From contig JBQTIM010000141.1 of assembly GCA_052388135.1 (NCBI GenBank), forward strand, positions 1 through 12,203: DNA of 12,203 nucleotides, read 5' to 3'. Under the pieces are notes generated by a model. It was not told the DNA's origin, searched no databases, and was given only the letters and a program-made list of their open reading frames with translations. Below are positions 6,402 to 12,203 of the stretch, in pieces. The position numbers and the translations under genes are program-made. Position 1 is the first letter of the stretch. Every line of letters starts with the position of its first letter. The stretch is from JBQTIM01 sp052388135. Its GTDB lineage: Bacteria > Elusimicrobiota > Elusimicrobia > FEN-1173.

Positions 6402-6504
6402 CGTGAATCGTGAATTTTAACCAGGGAATCGAAAGGAACGAGAGTATATATTTTCACGAGAATTTCGGCTTAACCGATTTCCTGTTCACGATTCACGGTT
6501 CACG
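6402..6504 (-). repeat. Imperfect inverted repeat / heptad repeat between lepA and lepB
   Basis: The outer arms are a perfect 13-bp inverted repeat: CGTGAATCGTGAA (6402-6414) and its reverse complement (6485-6497). Inner arms continue the pairing: CAGGGAATCG (6422-6431) against CGATTTCCTG (6475-6484), 9 of 10, with a 7-base bulge on one side. The arms are built of a 7-base unit (GTGAATC and variants): two units on one side and three on the other, reaching 6504. The A/T-rich centre (about 6443-6455) is flanked by the arms. The lepA TGA stop (6502-6500) is part of the third unit. It could be a small non-autonomous element, a REP-like repeat or an mRNA-processing hairpin. Confidence 0.6.
6443..6448 (-). 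promoter_or_regulatory. Possible -10 box for lepB
   Basis: TATACT (6448-6443) lies in the A/T-rich centre of the inverted repeat, 56 bases before the lepB ATG. I see no good -35 box at 16-18 bases. Expression of lepB could come from here or by readthrough from lepA. Confidence 0.25.
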
Positions 6505-8314
6505 TTTTTTGTTTTGACGGTTCCTCCATCTTCAGAACGGCCAGGAACGCCTCTTGCGGGATCTCCACCTGGCCGAACTGCTTCATGCGTTTCTTGCCTT
6601 CCTTCTGTTTCTCCAAAAGCTTGCGCTTGCGGGTGATGTCGCCGCCGTAGCATTTGGCCAGCACGTCCTTGCGCACGGAGCGGACGGTCTCGCGCGCGAT
6701 GACGCGGCTGCCCACCAGCGCCTGAATGGGAATTTCGAACATCTGACGCGGGATCAGCTCCCGCAGGCGCTCGGCGATCTCGCGGCCCCGTCGGTAGGCG
6801 GCCTCGCGCGGCACCACGAAGGAAAACGCGTCCACGGGCTCGTTGTTGATGAGGATGTCCAGCCTCTCCAAATCGCCGGCGCGGTAGCCGGCGTGCTCGT
6901 AATCGAAGGAGGCGTAGCCCTTGGAGATGGACTTGAGCTGGTCGTAAAAATCCACGATGATCTCGGCCAGGGGCATTTCGTATTTCAGCACCACGCGCAC
7001 GGGTGTGAGATAGCGCATGTCGAGGAATTTCGCGCGGCGGTCCTGGCAGAGCTGCATCACGGGGCCCACATAGTCCGACGGCAGGACCACGGTGGCCAGC
7101 ACGTAGGGCTCCTCGATTTTTTCGATGTCGCCGTGGGGCGGGAACTTGGCCGGGCTGTCCACCTCGATGATTTCCCCCTGGCGCGACGTCACGCGGTAGA
7201 CCACGTTGGGCGCCGTGGCCAGGATGTCCAAGGAGAATTCCCGCCGGATGCGCTCCTGGATGATGTCCAAATGCAGAAGGCCCAGAAATCCGCAGCGGAA
7301 GCCGAAGCCGAGGGCCACGGACGTTTCCGGCTGATAGAAGAGGGCGGCGTCCTGCAGATGAAGCTTTTCACTGGCCTTCTTCAAATTCTCATAATCGGAC
7401 TGGGCCAGGGGGTAGATGCCGGCGAAGACGAAGGGCTTCATCTCGCGGTAGCCGGCGTGGGGCCGGGCCGTGGGGCGGGCTTCCTCCGTCAGCGTGTCGC
7501 CGACCTTGATCTGGTGGATGTCCTTCACGCCGCAGACCACGTAACCAGCCTCTCCGGCGGAGAGAGCTTGGGCTTTGACGTACTTTAAGCGAAGGTGGCC
7601 CACCTCTTCCACCACATAAACCGCGCCCGTGGCCACGAAGCGCACTTTCATGCCGGCGCGCAGGACGCCGTCCGCCAGCCTCACGTAAACGATGACGCCG
7701 CGGTAAGGATCGAAGACAGAATCAAAAACCAATGCCGACAAAGAGGCCCCGGCGTCGCCGACGGGCGGCGGGATGACGTCCACGATGGCCTGGAGGATTT
7801 CCGGCACGCCTTTGCCTTGCTTGGCGCTGGCGAGGTAATAGGGCCCTTCCAGGCCCACGGATTCCTGGAGCTGGCGCTTGACGCCTTCCGGATCGGCCGC
7901 GGCGATGTCTATTTTGTTGATGACGGGGATGAGCTTCAGGCCCGCCTCCTGGGCCAGCAGGGCGTTGGCCATGGTCTGCGCCTCGACGCCCTGGGAGGCG
8001 TCCACCAGGAGGAGAGCCCCCTCGCACGCCGCCATGGCGCGGCTGACCTCGTAGGTGAAATCCACGTGGCCGGGCGTGTCGATGAGGTTGAGGATGTAGT
8101 CGCCGCCCCGCGGGTCCTTCCACTCCATGCGCACCGCTTTGGCCTTGATGGTGATGCCGCGCTCCCGCTCCAGTTCCATCCCGTCCATGATTTGGTCGCG
8201 CATGTCCCTGGCCTGGACCGTGCCCGTGGCCACCAGCAAGCGGTCCGCCAGGGTGCTCTTGCCGTGGTCGATGTGGGCGATGATGGAAAAATTGCGGATG
8301 TTTTTAATGAGCAA
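6500..8314 (-). CDS. lepA: Elongation factor 4 (LepA), ribosomal back-translocation GTPase
   Basis: This 604-residue protein is full length for LepA. The GTPase motifs are in order: G1 AHIDHGKST (13-21), G2 RERGITIKAKAVRM, G3 DTPGH (79-83) with catalytic His83, G4 NKID (133-136), and G5 SAK. EF-G-like domains follow, then the LepA-specific C-terminal domain with YGGDITRKRKLLEKQKEGKKRMKQ split over its basic loop. LepA is a cytosolic ribosome-binding translation factor. The start is TTG (8314-8312), four bases after the ptsI stop, with no clear ribosome-binding site, so it may depend on coupling to ptsI translation. No ATG fits near the conserved KNIRNFSIIAHIDH. The TGA stop lies inside the repeat element. 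Confidence 0.95.
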   Translation of the reverse strand: MLIKNIRNFSIIAHIDHGKSTLADRLLVATGTVQARDMRDQIMDGMELERERGITIKAKAVRMEWKDPRGGDYILNLIDTPGHVDFTYEVSRAMAACEGALLLVDASQGVEAQTMANALLAQEAGLKLIPVINKIDIAAADPEGVKRQLQESVGLEGPYYLASAKQGKGVPEILQAIVDVIPPPVGDAGASLSALVFDSVFDPYRGVIVYVRLADGVLRAGMKVRFVATGAVYVVEEVGHLRLKYVKAQALSAGEAGYVVCGVKDIHQIKVGDTLTEEARPTARPHAGYREMKPFVFAGIYPLAQSDYENLKKASEKLHLQDAALFYQPETSVALGFGFRCGFLGLLHLDIIQERIRREFSLDILATAPNVVYRVTSRQGEIIEVDSPAKFPPHGDIEKIEEPYVLATVVLPSDYVGPVMQLCQDRRAKFLDMRYLTPVRVVLKYEMPLAEIIVDFYDQLKSISKGYASFDYEHAGYRAGDLERLDILINNEPVDAFSFVVPREAAYRRGREIAERLRELIPRQMFEIPIQALVGSRVIARETVRSVRKDVLAKCYGGDITRKRKLLEKQKEGKKRMKQFGQVEIPQEAFLAVLKMEEPSKQKT

Positions 8315-8318
8315 GGGC

Positions 8319-8765
8319 TTACCGGTTCTTCAGCTGGCGCAGGAGCCGGGAGGTGGCGTCGCGGGCGGGGTTTTTTAAAACTTGCTCGGCGAGGGCGCGG
8401 CATTCCTTGAAATCGAGGCCGCGCACGCTGTTCTTGATCTTGGGCACGGCGGCGGGAGACACCGAAAGCTCGTCCAAGTCGAGCCCCACCAAAATCGGAG
8501 TCAGGTCGGGATCGGCCGCCATTTCGCCGCACATGCCGACCCATTTGCCGGCCTCGTGGGCGGCGCTCACCGTCTGGGAAATGAGCCGCAGAATGGCGGG
8601 GTGCAGGGGGTCGTACAGCTGGGCCACCTCTTCGTTGATCCGGTCCACGGCCAGGGTGTACTGGATGAGGTCGTTGGTTCCCAGCGACATGAAGTCGGCC
8701 TCCTGAGCCAGGAAATCCGCCACCAGGGCGGCGGCCGGCACTTCGATCATGAGGCCGATTTCCAC
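8319..8765 (-). pseudogene. ptsI: C-terminal part of PTS enzyme I, after an in-frame TAG
   Basis: These 148 residues continue enzyme I in the same frame, straight after the TAG at 8768-8766. They hold the second half of the PEP-binding barrel: VEIGLMIEVPAAA with the Mg-binding Glu, GTNDLIQYTLAVDR with the Asn-Asp pair, and GMCGEMA with the catalytic Cys that protonates enolpyruvate. The part cannot bind PEP alone because the first half of the barrel lies in the upstream fragment. GTG directly after the stop, or ATG at 8750 behind an AGGTGG, could allow re-initiation. Readthrough would give a normal enzyme of 605 residues. It ends TAA, four bases before lepA. It may equally be a sequencing error, a recent nonsense mutation or a recoded codon. 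Conservation on both sides argues against long decay. Confidence 0.8.
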
Positions 8766-10136
8766 CTATTCGTCGAAGGGCACGCCCTCGGCCCGCAGCT
8801 CCTTCATGACGTCCTGGGCGGCCTGCTTGGCGGCGCGGAACTCGTCGAGGCCCGAGATCATGGGGAACATGATCTTCACCTTGCCCACGGCCGAGGCGCG
8901 GAGGATGGCCCGGAGCTGCGTGCGGAAGACGGAAGGGTGCCGAAGGCACAGGCGGATGCCGCGCAGGCCCAGGAAGGGGTTCCGCTCGGCGGTGTTCACG
9001 CCGTCCACGCCGAAGTCGGCCAGCTTGTCGCCGCCGATGTCCACCGTGCGGATGATGAGATGGTAAGGCAGGACGGACTGGGCCACCTTGGAATAGAAGG
9101 CGAAATGCTCCTCTTCCGTCGGCAGGGTGGAGCGGTTGAAGTAGAGAAACTCGGTGCGGTACAGGCCGACGCCCTCGGCGCCGTGGGAGCGCACCGACTC
9201 GATATCGTCGGGCGAATCGATGTTGGCCGCCAGGGTGAGCCGGTGGCCGTCCCGGGTTTGGGCCGGCTGGTCCCGCAGGCTCTCCAGGCCGCGGGTTTCG
9301 GCCAGGCGGATTTCCCGCTCCCGCCTGTAATTCTCCACCGCCGCCGCCGGCGGATTGACGAGGACCGTGCCCGTGTTTCCGTCCACGATCAGCAGGTCGC
9401 CGGGCTGGACGTGGCGCGTGATCTCGTGCAGGCCCACGACGGCCGGGATTTCGAGCGATTGGGCCAGCAGGGCCGTGTGCGACGTCTTGCCGCCGATGTT
9501 GGTGGCGAAACCCTCGCAGAGGCTGGCCCGCAGGTGCACGGTGTCCGACGGCATGAGGTTGTGGGCCACCACCACGGCCTTTTCGTGAAGGTTCTCCAGC
9601 GTCTGCCGGGAGCGGCCCATGAGGTTCATGAGGATTTTGCGGCCCACGTCCAAAACGTCGTGCCGCCGCTCGCGGAAATATTCGTCGGAAGCCGCCTCCA
9701 AAGCGCGGACCGCCCCGGCCACGGCCTCGGACAAGGCGAACTCGGCGTTCACTCGGCTTTGGCTGATGTTCTTCACCACGTCCTTGGTGATGAGCGGGTC
9801 CTCGAGGATGAGCAGGTAAGACTCGATGAGCCGCTCGTGGGATTTGCCCAGCAACTTCAAGATCTGCTGCTGCGTGGCGAGCATCTCCTTGCGGGTTTCC
9901 GCCAGGGCGGAGCGGAAGCGCGCGATCTCGGCCCGGACGGCCTCGGGAGGCACCTGCCAGCGGCCCACCGCCAGGTCAGCGTCCTCCAGCACGAACGCCT
10001 TGCCGATGGCGATGCCGGGCGAAGCCGGAATGCCGTTGAACACCTGCGTCGGGCGCGCGGGGGGTTCCGCCGGCCGGTGGGACCCGCGGCTTTTTTCCGA
10101 ATCGTGCTTCCTATGAGGGTGTTCGCTGTCAGCCAT
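8766..10136 (-). pseudogene. ptsI: N-terminal part of PTS enzyme I, ending at a premature TAG
   Basis: These 456 residues of the PEP-protein phosphotransferase normally pass phosphate from PEP to HPr. A ~32-residue polar, basic extension precedes the usual start VFNGIPASPGIAIG. The N-terminal domain carries the phospho-accepting His220 (GGKTSHTALLAQS). The PEP barrel begins with GAEGVGLYRTEFLYF, RTVDIGGDK and NPFLGLRGIRLCL. It stops at VPFDE-TAG, where relatives continue with a residue such as Ser, then I/V-E-I-G. The ATG (10136) has a GAGG site six bases upstream; the ATG at 10140 is in another frame and hits a stop at once. The gene follows ptsH by 31 bases. Without the second half the fragment should lack PEP binding and the catalytic Cys. 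Confidence 0.85.
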
Positions 10137-10167
10137 TCATGACCTCGGGCGCTGCGCGCCTTCCTCT

Positions 10168-10437
10168 TTATTCTTCATCAAACTTGCGCTTGAAAAGGGC
10201 CTCCAAGCTGTTCAGCAGTCCCTCTTCGTCGGGTCCGTCGGCGGAGATGTGGAGCTTGGATCCTTTTTCGGCCGCCAGCGTCAAAATTCCCATGATGCTC
10301 TTTCCGTCCACGCTGTCGCCGCCTTCCTTTTGAACGGTGACGGAGCTGCGGTACTTGTGCGTGGTCTGCACGAAGGCCGCCGCCGGCCGGGCGTGGAGCC
10401 CCAGCTTGTTCTCGACGATGAAGGTTTTCGTCGTCAC
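10168..10437 (-). CDS. ptsH: HPr, phosphocarrier protein of the PTS
   Basis: This 89-residue protein has the usual HPr length. His15 in NKLGLHARPAAAFV accepts phosphate from enzyme I. Ser47 in DGKSIMGILTLAA matches the regulatory Ser of HPrs that are targets of HPr kinase/phosphorylase, suggesting a second layer of control; no hprK is in the window. HPr is cytosolic and hands phosphate to EIIA proteins, here presumably the adjacent mannose-type EIIA. The start is GTG; the start is fixed by the typical length before the His motif. It begins 19 bases after the EIIA stop and precedes ptsI. The stop is TAA. Confidence 0.95.
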   Translation of the reverse strand: MTTKTFIVENKLGLHARPAAAFVQTTHKYRSSVTVQKEGGDSVDGKSIMGILTLAAEKGSKLHISADGPDEEGLLNSLEALFKRKFDEE

Positions 10438-10456
10438 GCCCGCGCCGCCGGCCTTC

Positions 10457-10882
10457 TCATTGGTTCCCCCGCATGGCTTCCTTCATCCGCTGCAAGGGCC
10501 GGATGGCGGCCCGCGGGGCGCCCTCCACCAGCTTTTGCGCCAGAGCTTCCAGGCCCAGGTAGGGGCGGTTGGTCAGCGCGGAGACCAGCATGGGAAGGTT
10601 GACGCCCGTGACCAGCTCAAAGTGTCTTTTGGCCCCGCGGCACTGTCGCAAGGCGGCGTTGCAGGGCGATCCGCCCATCATATCGGCCAGGACGAGGACG
10701 CCGGCCGGAGCGTCCATGGACCGCAGGGCCTCCCCGATTTTTTCTTCGAAGGCGTCCCGGTTGCCGGTCTTTTGCTCGAGGCCCAGGACCTGCACTTTTT
10801 CCTGCCGGCCGACGATGCCTTCCGCGCAGTTCAACAGCTCGCGGCCCAGCGCCCCGTGGGTGATGATGAGAATGCCGATCAC
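10457..10882 (-). CDS. PTS EIIA component, mannose/fructose family
   Basis: This 141-residue protein has the usual length of a stand-alone EIIA-Man domain. It starts IGILIITHGALG, with His9 as the phosphate acceptor, and contains the family motif LADMMGGSPCNAAL (about 70-83). The end of the fold is VSALTNRPYLGLEALAQKLVEGA. The EIIB, EIIC and EIID partners needed for transport are absent nearby, so it probably serves as a phosphorylation-dependent regulator, as in other regulatory PTS clusters (inference). The GTG start at 10882 is chosen because it overlaps the yvcK TGA as GTGA and gives the correct family start; longer reading frames reach into yvcK. The stop is TGA. Confidence 0.9.
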   Translation of the reverse strand: MIGILIITHGALGRELLNCAEGIVGRQEKVQVLGLEQKTGNRDAFEEKIGEALRSMDAPAGVLVLADMMGGSPCNAALRQCRGAKRHFELVTGVNLPMLVSALTNRPYLGLEALAQKLVEGAPRAAIRPLQRMKEAMRGNQ

Positions 10883-12042
10883 GGCCGGCGCGGCGCGGCG
10901 AAGGAAGCCGCTTTCCCTCTCCGGCGCTCGCGGAACAAATTCATGACGGCGCGCGCCAGGCGTTCCGGGGAATGCCGGACCCGCCGCCTCTGTTCCTCCA
11001 GGCCGCCGGCGGGCGGGCCGAAACCCTCCGGGCGCAGATCCGTGCGGACGATGCGGACGCCGCGCCAAACATCGTGCTCCGGCGGCGCCACGGGGAAGGA
11101 GCGGTGGCGCGCGTAATGCTTCAGCACGGCCTCGGGAAAAACGGCGTCGTTGGCCAGCATGGCGTCCACGCCGGCCCCCGCGCCCGTGCGGGAGCGGGAC
11201 GGCCCGGCCAGGTGACCGAGGAGAGATTCCAGGTGGTCCAAGGCGCCGTGCCCGTCGGTCTCTCCCGGCTGCGTCATGAGGTTGCAGGCGTAAACTTTCA
11301 GCGCGCGGGACCGGCGCAGGGCCTCCGCCACGCCGCGGGCCAGAAGGGGCGGAATGACGGACGTGTAAAGGGAGCCGGGGCCCAGAACCACCACGTCCGC
11401 GGAAGCGATGGCCTCAAGGACGCCCGGGGAAGGCTGGGGCGACGCGGGCAGGAGCCCCACGCGGCGGATGCGGCTGGAGCTCTTCGAGATGAGCGTTTCC
11501 CCCACGACGCGCCGGCCGTCCGCCAGCCGCGCGTAAAGCCGAACCTGGGCCAGGCTGACGGGCAGGACGCGCCCGCGGATGGCCAGCACCTGCCCGGCCG
11601 CGGCGATGGCCTCGTCGAACCCGCCGCACACGGACGTGAGGGCCGCCAGAAAGAGGTTGCCGAACGAATGGCCCGCCAGGGAATTCCCCCGGGCGGCGGA
11701 GGCGCCGCGCGGAAAGCGGTATTGGAACAAGCGCGAAAGCAGGGCGCCGTCCTCCGCCAGGGCGACGAGACAGTTGCGGAGGTCCCCCGGCGGCGGCATG
11801 CCCCAGGCGCGGCGCAGTCGGCCCGAGCTTCCCCCTTCGTCGGTGACGGCGACGACCGCCGTGAGGCGATCGGTGTGAGCCTTCAGTCCGGCCAGGAGCG
11901 CCGACAAGCCGCTCCCGCCGCCGATGACGGTGACGGCCGGAGCCGCGCCTTCGCGGGCGCGCGCGCGCGACGGGAGCGCCCGAAATGCGCCGGCGACGGA
12001 GGGCCGCGGTCTTGAACGCGAAATTTTTTCCAAGGTCTTCAT
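10879..12042 (-). CDS. yvcK: YvcK/CofD-family protein, gluconeogenesis factor
   Basis: This 387-residue protein has a ~36-residue basic extension before the family core. Core motifs are VIGGGSGLSALL (39-50), TDEGGSSGRLR (67-77), PPPGDLRN (83-90), NLFLAALT, GPGSLYTSVIP and NLMTQPGETDG. The fold is that of CofD/LPPG transferases, but YvcK proteins bind UDP-sugars and are needed for growth on gluconeogenic carbon and for normal cell-wall synthesis in Bacillus and mycobacteria. It follows rapZ by 13 bases, the order seen in Firmicutes (rapZ/yvcJ - yvcK), and leads into the PTS genes. The ATG has only a weak ribosome-binding site. The stop is TGA. Confidence 0.92.
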   Translation of the reverse strand: MKTLEKISRSRPRPSVAGAFRALPSRARAREGAAPAVTVIGGGSGLSALLAGLKAHTDRLTAVVAVTDEGGSSGRLRRAWGMPPPGDLRNCLVALAEDGALLSRLFQYRFPRGASAARGNSLAGHSFGNLFLAALTSVCGGFDEAIAAAGQVLAIRGRVLPVSLAQVRLYARLADGRRVVGETLISKSSSRIRRVGLLPASPQPSPGVLEAIASADVVVLGPGSLYTSVIPPLLARGVAEALRRSRALKVYACNLMTQPGETDGHGALDHLESLLGHLAGPSRSRTGAGAGVDAMLANDAVFPEAVLKHYARHRSFPVAPPEHDVWRGVRIVRTDLRPEGFGPPAGGLEEQRRRVRHSPERLARAVMNLFRERRRGKAASFAAPRRP

Positions 12043-12055
12043 GCCCCGCGTCGGC

Positions 12056-12203
12056 CTAGGCCCGCTTGTCCGCGTCGCGGTGCACGACGCGCACGTCGGA
12101 CAGGCCCCTGCGCCTCAAGGAAGCGGCCAGGGCCTCCGCGATGGCCACGCTGCGGTGGCGTCCTCCCGTGCAGCCCACGGCCACCGTCAAATAGCTTTTC
12201 CCC
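12056..12203 (-). CDS. rapZ: RapZ C-terminus (partial, continues past the right edge)
   Basis: Only the last 48 residues are present, read in frame from 12202: SYLTVAVGCTGGRHRSVAIAE then LAASLRRRGL and VVHRDADKRA before TAG (12058-12056). GCTGGxHRSV is the signature of the RapZ C-terminal domain, which in E. coli binds small RNAs and a cell-wall sugar precursor to control glucosamine-6-phosphate synthase. The N-terminal nucleotide-binding domain is outside the window. Its TAG must act as a stop, because yvcK begins 13 bases later in another frame. Confidence 0.9.
   Translation of the reverse strand, partial: GKSYLTVAVGCTGGRHRSVAIAEALAASLRRRGLSDVRVVHRDADKRA

Noticed and set aside
8319..10136. 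General reassignment of TAG to a sense codon
   Set aside because: rapZ ends in TAG 13 bases before yvcK, and two more genes in the window end in TAG at sensible positions, so TAG works as a stop here.
10457..11068. Longer 203-residue version of the EIIA protein
   Set aside because: The extra N-terminus lies inside yvcK and has no family similarity; the GTG at 10882 gives the normal EIIA start and length.

Overview
All convincing genes in this GC-rich window are on the minus strand, so transcription runs from the right edge to the left. A regulatory PTS operon, lepA, lepB (signal peptidase), secreted lipoprotein and beta-barrel proteins, and consistent Shine-Dalgarno and sigma70-like signals point to a bacterium with an outer membrane. 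The order rapZ - yvcK - EIIA(Man) - HPr - EI resembles regulatory-PTS clusters of Deltaproteobacteria and some less studied diderm phyla (Elusimicrobiota and Omnitrophota were considered). The sequence alone does not fix the lineage.

Right part (about 8319-12203): the C-terminus of RapZ, then YvcK, a mannose-family PTS EIIA, HPr and enzyme I (ptsI). The genes are tightly packed; yvcK and the EIIA gene overlap by a GTGA. No sugar permease (EIIB/C/D) is visible, so this looks like a phosphoryl-relay set that regulates carbon and cell-envelope metabolism rather than transporting sugar. ptsI is split by an in-frame TAG inside its PEP-binding barrel. The conserved sequence continues in the same frame after the stop, and the catalytic Cys lies beyond it.

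Centre (4158-8314): lepA (EF-4, with a TTG start), a 112-bp gap holding an imperfect inverted repeat whose arm includes the lepA stop codon, lepB (signal peptidase I with an extra N-terminal membrane region built from a 55-residue duplication), and hemW (radical-SAM heme chaperone).

Left part (1-4123): a single-domain CheY-like response regulator that appears to be transcribed leaderless; a two-gene envelope unit (signal peptide plus small beta domain plus predicted barrel, then a lipoprotein, joined by an ATGA overlap); a 380-bp non-coding stretch with a strong promoter and many hairpins; an outer-membrane barrel protein with a very acidic linker; and a hemerythrin-like protein. Tandem UUCG hairpins follow the last gene. 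In two places the TGA stop of one gene lies inside the TTGACA or TTGACG -35 box of the next gene's promoter.

Most of the window is ordinary housekeeping sequence. The points most worth checking are the interrupted ptsI, the promoter-driven structured leader at 1299-1657, the leaderless response regulator, the lepA/lepB inverted repeat and the LepB duplication. I found no CRISPR array, transposase, tRNA or rRNA.
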